The notes under the pieces are model-generated. The model saw nothing but the letters and a program-made list of their open reading frames with translations. It was not told where the DNA came from and did not search any database. The position numbers and the translations under genes were made by a program. A stretch of 64,000 nt of DNA from Numenius arquata (taxonomy: Eukaryota; Chordata; Aves; Charadriiformes; Scolopacidae), in assembly GCF_964106895.1 (NCBI RefSeq), contig NC_133590.1:6435485-6499484 (forward strand), given 5' to 3'. Shown one piece after another: positions 13,701 through 26,115 of this stretch. The first letter of the stretch is position 1. Each line of letters begins with the position of its first letter.

Positions 13701-16700
13701 GAAAGGAGCCATGGAAGGGGTAGCAGAGGTGGGGCTGATCACAGGAGGTGGAGGGAGAAATGACTAAGCAGCTATCAATTGTAGGAGGCAGCTCCAATAT
13801 CAATTTATTATTGCACATTTGACCGTCTGCTGCAGATTTCTGTGTCATCATTCTGGTGCTGAGTGATTGTATCTTCACTCGCTAAAAAAAGAAGGAGAGA
13901 GGTTAAGCCAATTTGAAACCTGACTCAATGTTTTTAAGGCCTGACCAAAGTCAGAAGAAGCAAAAGATGGTTACCTGCATCTGAATCACATATTGACATG
14001 GTTACAACATGCAGGACTCTCTTCTTGTGGGGGATGATTGGGGTCACTTATTATTTCAGACATTGGTGACTTGATCTGACTCTTTCAATTATAATGCTAG
14101 AAAATTGGTAGTTCCTTTTAGAGCTTGACCTTCGTGAGCATCACTATCAGAGACCTCATTTGCAGTCATCATAGACAAACATGTTCAGTATTCAGTGATA
14201 TATGTGGTAACACAGAATTTGTTGTGCACAGCCTTAGCAAAACTGGTTTGAGAAGCATTGATCTATAGTGTAGATCTTCGTGCACCTGGTACCTGCCATG
14301 GTCCTCCCTTAACTTCCTTGGGGGGGTTCTCTTCCACAGTCTACCAGATTTGAGAACACAGAAGGACAAAGAAACATTTCTCCTGGTCCATGTGCCCTCC
14401 ACTTCCTATGTTGAAGTCCAATTTTCTTGTAAGGCTGGTCAGGGTCATCCTGGCTCATAACACAACCAAAGCAGCCCTGGGGAGCCACTGTCATCTTGGA
14501 CCCAAGTCACTCCTGGAGCCGTCTCTCACTTTGCTGCTGAGATTCGCCACATGGCTCTTGGCTGTATGTAGGTTGTGGTGTGTCACTTGTTGATGTATAG
14601 CAGAACTGACAAAGGTAAGGAGGGTGCTCAGAGCAGCTTCTGTACAAAGGGCCAAGTAGACAAGGTCTGACCAGCTAGGATAGGGCTCCAGGACCTGCCA
14701 CATCTGGCATGACACAGGGATGGTGATAAGGGAGCAGTCGTTATACTAAGGGAGAATCAGATTAAAATATCAGGTAGCAGTTTTTAGAACCATTGAAGAT
14801 GCTTTTTGACACAATTTGTCTTGCACACAGTGAATGAAAAATCCACTGAGAGATATTAGATACGGAGATAGTACCTTTGGTCCAGGAAATCTCTGGTATT
14901 TCTGGGGAAGTGCAACTACAGGCTTTCCTGGCATTTATATCTTCCCTAGGCATCTGTTACGGGCTGCTGTTGGAGACAGGATGCCTGGCTACAGTGACCA
15001 GACAGGTTGGCTACCCTGGGACCAGCCTGTCCCTGACACAGGTACAACACCCTTCTTCAAAGATCACCATCTTCCCATAGCTCATTTGCAGTTCCCGGCT
15101 TGGGTGGGAGCAGAGTTTTGCTCAGTGGTGGCGAGGAAGCCCATCCCTCACTGAAATCTTCATGCTATTTGAGTAGGATGGTTAGGGTTTGGGAAAATCT
15201 TGCTGGACCACAGTGTGGACTATTTCTGCATGACCTGGTCCTGAGTAGGTACTATCCAACTAGCCTGGCCCCTAATGCGCGAATGGAGCAACATTTTGCT
15301 AATGTGTCGCTTTTCATATGTTCATACAGCCCTGGAGTCTTCACACAATGTAAGAAAAAGGCTTTACCTGTTTGTCAAGGGCTGCACAAGAGTCTCCAGG
15401 ACAGCGTTTGGAAATTTGCTAGATTTACTAGCAAAACGTGTGGGTTGCCCAAAATGGCAACTTGTCGCTTGCATCATCAGTGCCACATGTTACCAATACA
15501 GATTGGTTTTCAAAATGAGACTGGTGAAGGAAGTTAGAGAACTTCAAATAGATCTTAGCTGTCCTCCAACTTTTCTGTCCTTAAGTTACGGAAAAGAGTG
15601 TACAGGATGGGGGGAGAGGTGTAAGAGAAAGCAATGTGCCAGGTTTTGATGGTTCTGCATATCAAACTTGTATCCAAGATATTATGATACTCCTCAGCTG
15701 CTGTTTTCCATGTCTGCCACTCTGGAAGTGCTGTTGGATCAAGCTCCAGCCTTTCACTACCAACCTTCAGAGTCAGCCCTTTGGAAGCTGCAGGCTACGG
15801 GTTTTCTTGCTGGACAAGAAAAGATTTCCTTTTTCATTAAAGGAACGGGTATTTGTATGGGCAGGAGGTTGTGATAGTGCCACAACAGAGTCAGAGGGGA
15901 TTTCCCATGGGGACTTCTGTTCCCTAAAGAGTCCTTGAAATTTATCGTAGTACCTGTGGGCTAAGGACCATGAAGTCTCCATGTGCCCTCCTTGGTGTCT
16001 CGATGTAGGAGGTGTAAAACAGCACAGCTTGTGCAGAGAAGCTGTGGAGCTCTCTCACCTGCTCAGAACTTCATTTCTCTGCTGTGGCTGCGATCTCAGA
16101 GGCAAATCCTGACCAGTAGCACAAAAAATAACCAACTGCTTTAGAAATATCTGGGTTGAACTCTCATTCTGGGGAGGGGGGAGTTTTATTTCTACTCTCT
16201 CCCATCTTATAGGCATCAGAGGTGAGTCAACCTCACAGGAGATGAGTTGTGCAGCCATAAAAATGTAAGCAAGATGGTTTTCATTACAGATGAATACTCT
16301 TCCCCAGGGAGCAACATTAGTGCTTTAAAGAACTGAGAACTCTTCTTGATGATATTTTATTTTGATTTCTGCTCCAGGCTCTCAGAGCTGCCGCTCGGGA
16401 CTGTTGCTTCCTTCACGGAAATTTTATTTCTGGAACAGCAACAGGACAATAACAAATTCCGTAGTAATCTAGAAGTGATTTTCCTTTTACAAGAAGAGAA
16501 ATTGCAACCAAGAAAGACTCAGTCACTTGGGAAACTGTGTGCCCTGTGGTATAAACCCAAACTCTCCTGTGCCATCATGGTTTTGGATTGAGAGGGGACA
16601 GTTTGATGCGCACAAACATAAATTTGGCACCAGTACCACATCCCTTCTAACATGATCATTTCTCCTGGACTTCCCTGACATCTCTGTTCTTCACAGGCCC

Positions 16701-19700
16701 TCAAGATTTAATTGACACTCCCAGCTTCCCTCACTAATCCCCTGCATTCTGGAACTTCTGAAATAGGGGCTTTTGAAGAGGAAACGAGCTGCTCCACTGC
16801 CAACAGCAGCCTCTGGTATGGCCCAAGGAGCAACAGCAGGGGAAGAGCTAGCACTGATGAACCACCACTGCTTTTAGACCAGCATCTACACAAGGTCCTG
16901 CGTATGTTACTCTGCCACTCACAAAACCGCAGTGGTGTCCATAAAGCAGTGGATGTTTAAGACAGGTGACATGATAACCCGTGAACCAAGGCAATATTCT
17001 GCTGACAGCCATAACTGGCAGCCGGGCTGCATCTCGAGTCATTGATATCTGATTTCCTGGCAGGGTGGAAAAGGTAAACTTTGTTTTCTTTAAAGTGAAA
17101 AGGGCTTTCTTTTTTTAATTTTTTTTTTTTTATTTATTTAATTTGATGAGGGGAAGGAAGCTCTACATAGCCAGTGGAAACCCTGCTTTAAATATCAAAG
17201 CATCTACAAACATGAAGTTAACACTTAAAATAAGGCCAAAATGTGTGCTGACGCTCTTTTTCCAGTACACTTGGCCATCAAGCTGCACAGCATCAATTTG
17301 TTGACATTCAGCATTCCCAGGTATCTCAAAGCTGTTCATGAATGCACACCAATGTCTGTTTGATTGACTAGTGAACGGCAGCCAAGCCAGAGAAACTCTG
17401 AACTGTTCCTTTCTCCTGCTCAGGGCTCCTCATAGGAGAATTAGTCTTTAAAATGTTCCCTTTCTAACAACAGAGGGTAGGAGGAGAGGGCTTTGGGGGG
17501 AAATGAATGAACAGAAAGCCAGTTTCAGTCGTTTCTGTGCAGCATTGATTTGACTTATCACCATGGAGGGGATTCCTGGGTGAGCTGAGCACAGACGAGC
17601 TGATGGATCGTTACTGACGAACGCCCTGTGTAAACGTGATGGCTGATGAGCACAGGGACATGTGAGCCAAGGAGGGAGCTGAGAGGGGGTTGCTTTGGAC
17701 AGTCAAGTGCTCCCTTCCCCACGACTTCTGCAAGGGTTTGGGAAATAAGCGGAGTTCAGGTGAGTGTGGCACGGAGGGGGGGCATTGGCAGAGGCGTGGG
17801 TTTGTGTTGGTGGTAGCAGCATAACCCAAACTGGTGCAGTGGGGATGGTTCCTCTGACCAGTGAGACATGGTGGGCTGTCCAGGCATACGTGCTGCAGCC
17901 CATCCTCTGCTGCCAGGCTCATCATACCTGGCCTCTCTACATCCACAGGTACCTGGTACATCACCGCAAGTCACAGCCCCGTCCCTTCACAGCCCAACTG
18001 GGTGGCTACGGAGCACAGAGAGGAGCAGGTCTCCTTCCCCTTCCTCCCTATAAGCGAAATGCTTTCTGAATGTGCTGCTGCTGCAACAGGAAACCTGGCT
18101 TGCTCTTTGCAGATGCTGTTGTGCTAAATTATGCCTCTGAGCCCTCCTGCTCTCTGCTCCCCATGTCCTGAGCGCTCTGGGGTGGAAACACAGGAGCAGT
18201 TCCAGCTGCAACCATGAGCAGCCCGGTGAGACCTCAGCAAACGCCCCCTAATTATTTACAGAGAAAATAAGAGGCTCCTTAGGCCTCTATGCATAAGATG
18301 AACTTAAAGTCATTTAATATGTGCCTGCTGCTGTGTTTAATGCTGCTTTGAGAGTCCTTATCCTCCATGAAAATGGAAATGAGCACTCAGCTCGTCACAG
18401 CAGCTCCTGCGTGGAGTCAGCTCTCCTCCGGCACTGGGAGTGCAGGTTGGGAATGGCGAGGAGCCAAGCTGCCTTCCTGGCAAGGATGGAAAGGGAGAGG
18501 AGGACTAGGTGAGGAAGGGGTGAAGAAGGGCAGGCTAAGAGTCCTGCCAACACGGCAGGAGTCAGTCTGGCTGAGACAGGACTTGTGCTCCCTGGGAAAA
18601 TTTTGGCCTGACAGTGCAATTTGTTGCAGAAATACGATGAATTTTCCTTGCTGAAGAAAGAAATGGGTTTGCTCGTGTCCCTTCGGCCCCTGATTCTCCC
18701 ACTCTCAGTGACACTGGAAAAGATGAAGCAGTTGGCTACTGAAGAGGCCACCAGGTAATTTCAGTCTCTGGTGGGTTGGCTGTTGACTCTCCCACACTGC
18801 ATAAATTCCCTGGGAACATCAGGAACCCACATCAGAGTAAGAAAACATACAAAGCTGGTTGAAAATTCTGCTGCTGCCTGGTCTGGGGTCAAAGCCCATT
18901 GCTTTGGTCACACAATCTTCTCTATGACTCCTTCCTGTCCTGCTTTCTTTACCACGTTGAACGTAGGCTGCTCAGGCTCATGTTTGAGGTTCACCCCCAC
19001 CTCCCTCATCTCTCCTTCCTGCCTGGGATATCAGCTCCTACCTTCCTTGGCTGGTGATCCCATTATTCAGTTACTAAATCCTTAAACTAGCAGCACATGA
19101 CTTCTCTCCCAAGGTACCTCTAATGCTCTACAACTAGTCTAGTGATTCTTACTGCCTCCTGGTATTTCCTCAGGTGTCTGTCTGCATCCACCTATTGTCT
19201 TTTTGTCCTAAATAGTAAGCCTATAGAGACAGAGATTTCTGTTTCTTCTGCACCTGGAAAGCCTGAGGACAGAGGGTCCCCAGCTGGATTCAGGCCCTAC
19301 ATCTGGTAACAGGTGATTTATATTTCATGGCAGCAGAGCTGGTTGGCTCCTTGGGGAAGTCTCCTCCCTGCAATAAGGGCCAAGATCTTGTTACCTCACA
19401 GCAAATTAATTAGGCGAGTAAACGAGTCTGAAATTTCAGCTTCTTATCAGGGGATTTCTTGAGGGAGGGTAGCCCTGGTTTTCCACGGCCAGATGTTTTC
19501 ATCTCTCTTTCCTAAAAAAGAGACAAAAATATTGTCATAAAGGTGGGTGGCTTATATAACAGTGGCACACAAAAAAAAATTATCTTGTGTGTTATATCTC
19601 CGATGTATATGGAGCAAGAAGGGGAATCCCTTGGAAAGAGCTGGTGTGAAGAGCAAGGACAGGAGTCCCCTGGCATTGCTGTCAGAGGCTCAGGGAGCCA

Positions 19701-19849
19701 CCTGAACTCAGGGCATGAAGCTCAGCCCCACAGCAGGTGTTTCAGTCCCACCAGGCGAGAGCAAGCCCAGCAGTGGGGCCACAGCATCGACCTCCTCTGC
19801 TCCCCATTTTTGGCTGCCCGGGCTGCTCCCCGCTGGCAAACACCCAACC
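10761..19849. other. Intergenic DNA, no gene recognised
   Basis: About 9 kb without a supported gene. The segment 11640-11900 is strongly AT-rich and transposon-free. A T-rich stretch lies at about 17107-17145. Several open frames of 100-145 codons (for example 15100-15537) show no family signature, domain motif or convincing splice context. Nothing else is supported. Confidence 0.55.
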
Positions 19850-20360
19850 GAAGGCACAGCACCACAACCTCTCCCCGCTCCCGGCGTCGCACTGTGTCAG
19901 CCCTCCTGCACACCAGGCACATCGGCGTGCCCAGCTCGGGTGAGTCACTCCCGTCACGGCTGCCATCCCGGGGTGCCCATGGGTCCCGGTGGGGAAAGCA
20001 GGCTGCTGTCTGCAGGGGTGGCATTGCTAGAAGGGCGCCAGCCTGGTTTCAGTGTCCTGGTTTTATTTGTTTGTCCAGTGGCTCCGCCCTGACAGTGGTT
20101 AAGCGTGGTGCTAATTACCAGCCTGGCTGGTAATTAACGTCCCGGTGGGGATTGCGTTAGGCTGGACAGATTAGGCTGGTGTGGGTCACTCTGCCAGGGC
20201 AGGTGAGCCGTGGTTAGTAGGACGCGGTGACACACTGCCCCGAGCAGCGGCCGGCAGGGTTTGGCACGGCTGCGGGTGCCGAGCTGTGCCGGGGCAGCGC
20301 TGGCAGAGCCGGGGAGCCCGGCCGAGCGCCGGGTACGTGTGCCCCGCGTGTGCCAGGGGC
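19850..20360. promoter_or_regulatory. Orphan CpG island about 28 kb upstream of DUSP5
   Basis: CpG density rises sharply here: about 18 CpGs in the 140 bp from 20218 to 20358, with more across 19850-19990. Near 19940 a GGGTGAGTCACTC stretch offers both a GTGAGT splice-donor-like sequence and a TGAGTCA AP-1 site. No protein-coding exon is recognised. The island could be the promoter of a non-coding transcript or a methylation-free enhancer. The 196-codon open frame at 19543-20133 overlaps it, but this is expected in GC-rich DNA and is not called. Confidence 0.5.
20112..20136. promoter_or_regulatory. 25-bp perfect palindrome with TAATTA ends
   Basis: The arms TAATTACCAGCC (20112-20123) and GGCTGGTAATTA (20125-20136) are exact reverse complements around a single central T at 20124. 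Each end is a TAATTA homeodomain core, so the site is arranged like a paired homeodomain target. It sits inside the orphan CpG island. The palindrome is seen directly; homeodomain binding is inference. Confidence 0.6.
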
Positions 20361-20554
20361 AGGCTGCTGTAAAATAACTCCCTGGGACGTACTTGTCTAA
20401 ACAAGCCTCACGGGCATGGCTTTCTTAGAACCTTCTGAAGAAAACCCATTTCCCCTTGCCAAGACAACACTAGCTACGTAACGGTGATGTTTTTGTGCCT
20501 AAAGCCCGGGACAGGAGTTCACGCGATGTAGGACGTGATCCCTGCCACTGCCAT

Positions 20555-20640
20555 CTTCTGCACAACCTCAGGCAAAGCCCTTAGCCTCTCCACGCGTCAC
20601 CCTCCCTGTGGGTCTGGTTATGAGGGGTCTGGAGGCTGGG
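20555..20640 (+). repeat. Probable MIR (ancient tRNA-derived SINE) relic
   Basis: The order of words (a CACAACCTCAGGCAAAGCCC stretch, then TTAGCCTCTC, then a CACCCTCCCTGTGGGT stretch) follows the MIR consensus section in which a 'tgacctcaggcaagtcacttagcctctctgtgcctcag'-like stretch occurs. It is heavily diverged, and the ends are approximate. Confidence 0.4.
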
Positions 20641-21620
20641 GGGGCCTCTGGGGTTCCCCGAGGGGAAGGTGCCCCATGTATGCTTGGAAGGGGTAGCTCA
20701 TAGGTGGTCTTTATGTGTTTCTCGGCTTAATTTCTTCTTCAAAATACTGCCCGGTCGTTGCAGCTGGATGTAGCACTGTGTGAGCTGTGCATCCCTTTCC
20801 GGGGGCTTGCCAGCCCACAGCCCTTCCCCTGACCCAGAGGGTGGCTCTGGCTTCAACAGCCCAGAACAGGGCAACTGCAAAGCTCTTTCTGTTCTTGCGA
20901 AAGCTAACGTAAAAAATGATAATAAGCTAAATCTAGCTCTGTGCAGCAATTACGTGGGACTCCAGACCTCGCACCTGTAGTATAATACATAACAGAGCCA
21001 GATAACTACCTCGTCTAATGATTGCTCTGAACAGCGTACAAATCACATTATGCGGGGTGAGCTGAAAGCCATTTTTCAGTCAAAGCTGATGAGCTTGCAA
21101 AGACTTTCTTTGCCCAGCTCTCTCGAAGAGGTTTGTCCTCTTCTCCTTGGAATCCTTCCTGTTATTTTTCTACCTTCCTGTCGCAGGATGCAACATTCAT
21201 TACAATAATAGATCAAACTTTGAGTGGAAAAACTCTGCTTTACAGTTGTCTTCAAGATTTCCCAGTTTTGTTCCTGTTTACTGATCTCCAGCCCTGACCT
21301 CTCAGCTCACCCTGCCAGGTACAACATCGCAATAACACGGCAAAAACAAACCCAGCGGGCCTGTGTGCATGCCCATAATTAGCAGGTAGAGTGGTTTCAC
21401 GGGATGCTTTGATGGGCAAAAGATGGAACACGAAGCTTTTCATCTGCCCAGAACTTTTCAATCATTATGTGTCTAGGCCTTAACACAATTAGGTTTTTCA
21501 TACAGAGGGATACGAAATTATCTTATTCAGTGAGCTCATGGTGGCTAGGAATAACCGAGGCAGACCCCCAGACATCAGGGCAGCCTTCTTGGGCAGATGT
21601 AGGTGTTTTATGCAGCCTGA
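20641..21620. other. Intergenic DNA, nothing recognised
   Basis: Unique sequence with no gene, repeat or RNA recognised. It separates the orphan CpG island from the downstream CR1 copy. Confidence 0.5.
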
Positions 21621-21650
21621 GTGGTCAGACACTGTGTGGTCAGACACAGA
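21621..21650. repeat. 15-bp tandem duplication at CR1 junction
   Basis: GTGGTCAGACACTGT (21621-21635) is followed directly by GTGGTCAGACACAGA (21636-21650), with 13 of 15 bases identical. The duplication abuts the 5' border of the CR1 fragment. It may mark the integration site or be a local slippage duplication. Confidence 0.7.
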
Positions 21651-22072
21651 TGATGAGGGGCCTGGAGCACCTTTCTTATGAGGAAAGGCTGAGGGACTTG
21701 GGTCCTTTTAGTCTGGAGAAGAGAAGATCAGATCCCCCCTCAGTCAATGCTTACAAATACTTAAAGGGTGGGTGTCAAGAGGATGGGGCCAGTCCTTTTT
21801 TCAGTAGTGCCCAGTGACAGGACAAGAGGAGGTGGGCACAAACTTGAATATAAGAAGTTCCACCTAAACATGAGGAGGAACTTCTTTACTTTGAGGGTGG
21901 CAGAGCCCTGGAACAGGCTGCCCAGGGGGGTGGTGGAGTCTCCTTCTCTGGAGACATTCAATACCTGCCTGGACACATTCCTGTGCAACCTGTTCTAGGT
22001 GTACCTGCTTTGGCAGGGGGGTTGGACTAGATGATCTCCAGAGGTCCCTTCCAACCCCATGTGATTCTGTGA
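21651..22072 (+). mobile_element. CR1 LINE, 5'-truncated 3' end, frameshifted
   Basis: This is the 3' end of a chicken-repeat-1 non-LTR retrotransposon in sense orientation. The opening GGCCTGGAGCACC...TATGAGGA stretch and the closing stretch (a TTGGACTAGATGATCT-type segment, then TTCCAACCCC, then a GATTCTGTG terminal repeat unit) are hallmark CR1 sequence. Translation shows the C-terminal ORF2 (reverse transcriptase protein) region: RGLEHLSYEERLRDLG in one frame, then RVAEPWNRLPRGVVESPSLE in another. The copy therefore carries at least one frameshift and is dead. Severe 5' truncation is normal for avian CR1. Confidence 0.93.
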
Positions 22073-24447
22073 CATGGGGACAGGGGCCTGCAGAGGTTGA
22101 GCAATTGCCATCACTACTTAAAACTTATCTGGAGAAGACACCAAAATGAGAAATTATCCCGCTTTGAGTGGGGTTTAAGACCTCACGAGACCTCCTGAGG
22201 TGTTCTGAGATGCCGTGTGCTCTGTCAGGGCTCTTGCAGCATCACCAGAGGTTGCAGCAGGACTCCCCGCCGAAACCCTTCCTGGTGAGGACTTGCCACC
22301 CTGACAGTGACCAAGCTGGAGAGAGGAAGCTCAGTGCTGCATGAGGACATACAGAAAGCATCGAGTGTTTGTGCGGTTTGCTGAAACACACACACACACA
22401 GAGCTCCTGGGCAGAACTGGGGAGGGGACATTGCCCTCCTGCTTCACGTCCCTCACTGCAGTCATAGTTAATACATGTTTAGAGGACTGTTTCCAAAAGC
22501 ATCTTAAAACCAAAGTCCTGTTACCTGGAAACAGACCTGAAGTCCTCAGTACTTCAGTCACATCTAAAATGCAAATGTCGGCACCTGGGAATGAAATTAC
22601 ATTTCTATGAAAAAATTCTATGATTCTAAATTCTCCTCACCTAGTGTTAATTACCCAAACACAAGGTGGAAACTAGTTGTATAACTCCTCCTATAGTTAA
22701 GGGAGGGAAGCACCTGTAAAAGTCAGTTCCCCTTATCCTCTTAGCTGCTGTCTTCAGCTGGGATAAGTCATTCTCTGGAGGTACCTGGGAAAGGCCAAAC
22801 TCCTAAATCTCAAACAGGCACAGGCAGAAGAGGAATCCCGCTCTAATGACATAGCTTTTCTGGGAATTCAACACAAGCTTAAAATTTCTGTATTAATTTC
22901 TTACCCCGAAAAAGTCAAGTGCTTTAGAAACCCTGACCAGACGGCCTGCTCTGGCTCTCTGCGCCTGAATGCTTTTGAAACCTGGACAGAGATGGTCCCA
23001 GTGAGGGCTCCCGATTCTGTAGTCAGACATACGGGAGGAAGTTCTGAGGCAGAAGAGCATCATCAGTGCAAATTTGCTTGGAGGGGTTTTTGTTGACTGG
23101 ATTTCTGGGGGGTTTTTGCTTGTTTGTTTCCTGTTACTCTTATGTTATCGGCATGGAAATATTAAATGGTGTGACCAATGTAGCCAGTAAGACTGGCCAC
23201 AACTATTATATAACGTCTGGTTGCAGTAAACATCTCAATGATTATTTCTTTGATTGCAGTGCGAACATATCCTGTGTACAAAATGTGGGTTACCAGGTAG
23301 AGTTATGTCATGACTCAGGATGAGCCAATATCATAAGCAACTGTTAATGAAGGGTGGGATTTTCATTAGTTTCTCTGTATTGACCTATTTCACTTCCTAC
23401 CGAAGGTAGTGGCTGGAGAGGGAGGCCCTCGGGAAGGGAGATGGCGGATGATTTATGGTTAATGGGCCCTTGCTCGTGTCAGAGGGTGGGGGGCAGGTGT
23501 GAGAGGGGCGTCCATCACAGCAGAGGCTGAGCAGCATCTCGCGGATGGGAGGAGTGATCCTGCACTGGCAGGAAAGGTTCACCCTCACGCATCCCGCATC
23601 GCACCAGCCCAGGGCCTGCAGGGATATAGGTGCAGGACAAAAATAAAGCCTATCAAGGGTGGTTAGAGACAAGCACGGTGTCTCTGGCTCGGGAAACCCT
23701 TTGGCCGCAGAAGGGGAGAGCATGGTGGGGAAGCTTCGCCGCCGCCTCCTCCACCTCACACTTTTCCCCTAGGCATCTGCTGTGGGCAACCGCTGGAGAC
23801 AGGATACTGGGTTAGAGGGATCTTTGGTCTTTCCCAGGGTGGGTGGTTGTTTTCATGTTGTATTCTGTTAGACAGTCTGAGGCTCCTTCTGTATTAAAAA
23901 TAAAAACCTTGAACTCGCATATTTCCTCATGTAAAAAATAGCTGTCTTGGGATCCTGCTTATATAACTGGAATAACTTTTGTTCTCTGCCCCGCCAAAAG
24001 AAAAGCAAAAGGCTTTTATGTCGTATAAGATATTAATGAACAGGGTTTCCTCTGAACAGAGGATGTGTTGGAGCGCTGCTAAAATCTCTACTCGGGAGAG
24101 GTTTGGTCCCTGGCTCTGAGGCTGAGTGATCTTACGCGGCCTTTCTGAGCCATTACCAAACCACTGAATCTCTCTGATTTTAGTAACAACTTTTACTGAC
24201 TTATCCTCTCACTGCACCTATGTTATGATATGAAAATAGCACCCAGCTCTAAAAGAAGGACAATTAAGAGGCTTTATGACACTTTTAAAATGTCATAGGG
24301 AGGGACGCTAAATTGTGCTCCCAGTTCTACCTTTCATTTGAAAAAGGAAAGCAGCAAAGTAGTTTCCAGGAACCACAACCCAACCCCATTACGGAGGAGA
24401 TAGCGTGAGACGATTTAACCCATCTAAAAAGAAAAATTAAGGAAAGG
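22073..24447. other. Intergenic DNA, no gene recognised
   Basis: Mostly unique sequence. A fragment near 22602-22628 (TTCTATGA...ATTCTATGATTCTA) resembles a CR1 3' terminal octamer repeat but lacks CR1 body sequence. No coding evidence was seen. Confidence 0.5.
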
Positions 24448-24565
24448 TGACAGAAATGGAGAGGTAAAAAGTGACTTGCTGACAGGGAGATAAAAATTAT
24501 ACCAAGTCACAAGCAGATTCAGAAACAAAGCACTGGTCTCCTGACAGCCAGGCCACCCTCCCTGC
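24448..24565 (+). repeat. MIR-like SINE relic
   Basis: The stretch contains GAGAGGTAAAAAGTGACTTGCT, spaced correctly before GTCACAAGCAGATTCAGAA and GGTCTCCTGACAGCCAGGCC. This order matches the MIR/CORE-SINE middle and 3' half (AGAGGTTAAGTGACTTGCCC, then the GTCACACAGC segment, then GGTCTCCTGACTCC). It is degenerate, as expected of an element older than the bird-mammal split. Confidence 0.6.
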
Positions 24566-26054
24566 AAATATTGTTCATCAGGTAAAAGAATTACTCTCAT
24601 GAATCATTGCCTTGTAAGAAATTTTAGAAAGCTCACAGCAGAGATGGAGTGACTGACTGGGTTTTGATCTTGCCTGCTCAATCCTGAGAAAGCCCCAGGC
24701 GACACAAGGAGAGGCAATCAGTACCCCAACACCTGAAATGCCCTGCAAGCAAACCGAGAGCATGAGGGGTGGGCAGTACACTGGTTCTGGAGGGTTTTTT
24801 ATAGTCTGAGAGATTTTCAAGAGTTCCTCTGCAACTGAGAAGCAGTTTTTCAGTTCCTATTTTCCTATTTTGAAGCCTTCCTGTCTATAGTCTAATTTAG
24901 GATGTAATTAAGGGACTTTTAAAGAGATTACACAAAAAAGAATCTAACAACAACCAATCTCTGGTGTGTCAGATGCTGGAACAACCCCAGATGATGCCGC
25001 AGCTGAAATAGGAGCTTTCCATCTGTACAGTTTCACTGCCGTACGTATTTCTTTCTGGTGGGTAGCTGCCTGGTTTACCAGTGTGGCTCACGTACTGCTG
25101 GTGTGAACAGGAGCTGGCAGGGCCATGTAGGGCTCATCTTTGTCCATCTGCTTCGGTGTGTGGGCTAAGAGGAGCTCGGTTCACTCTGTTCCGCTGTGCA
25201 GGGGATGGCTCCGTACATCCGCTGCGCTGGGGCGGGGAAGCAGATAGCTGTTAAATCAGTGCAGCTGCAAACTGCCCCCTGAGGTGTCCGTCTCCTGCAT
25301 CGGCAGCCTCCTGGGTGGGAAGGATGGCTCCCTGCTGAGCTCAGGGCTGGCTGGGAGGGCAGATTGCCTGGCTGAGCATGTTCTGCAAGAGGTAAATGTT
25401 TAAACACAGTTTACTGAAGGGTGAACTAGAGCTATTCTGAATACCCTGGGAATCCTGGAGTGCATAGCCCCAGCCTGGGGAGGATGCTGGATCCATCCTA
25501 CATAGGCATTACAAATTACCAGTAGCTTTATCACCCCCAGATTCTTCACCATAGTATGCAAAGTTGACTTGGCAATAGTCCTGTATATTTTCCGCATTCA
25601 CGTGTATCTACTACACCTTCCCTTTGGATTCTCCCCTGCTGCACATAAGATTCCTGTTAAGCATCTTAGGGCATAAGTGCCTTGAGACAGAAATGGTCTT
25701 TTGGGTCTGTGTTTATCCAGTATCTGGCCTCCTTCCAGTCTGGCCAAAGGCTAGAGTCCCTTAGTACCTCCAGATCACAGAGAAAGATTAATCATAACAA
25801 TCCTCAGCCTCTTGCATGTCTAGGTGATGAATCTTTCCCACACCTCTGTAGGACCAGTGCATACAGGAGACCCGTCGGCAGGGTGTGACTCTACAGTGCC
25901 CCAGTACAAAAAGTCCACAGAGGTTTTTCATGGACATTAAGCATCGAGTATCGTGTGCCTCTTTTGAAGTGCAGTAAGCTGATGCCTGTGCTGCGCTCAA
26001 GCTTTCCACAAGACGCACTTTGCCAACGCAGAGCGGTTTGTGCTCTGAGCATCA
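24566..26054. other. Intergenic DNA, nothing recognised
   Basis: No gene, RNA or definite repeat was recognised. Open frames here are short and unremarkable. Confidence 0.5.
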
Positions 26055-26115
26055 CTGGCCCCTTTGTACAGATGGGGAAACTGAGGTGCAGGGTAGGGGA
26101 AGGCTACAACCAGCA
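26055..26115 (+). repeat. MIR SINE core relic
   Basis: CCCCTTTGTACAGATGGGGA followed by AACTGAGGTGCAGGG at about 26059-26093 is a clear match to the conserved MIR motif (CCCATTTTACAGATGAGGAA, then ACTGAGGCACAGAG). The sequence on either side is too decayed to extend confidently. Confidence 0.65.

Noticed and set aside
19543..20133. 196-codon plus-strand open frame over the orphan CpG island
   Set aside because: Composition-driven openness. Ser/Pro/Arg-rich with no family signature.
22602..22628. ATTCTATGATTCTA-like words as another CR1 3' end
   Set aside because: No CR1 body sequence precedes them. Too short and simple to support.
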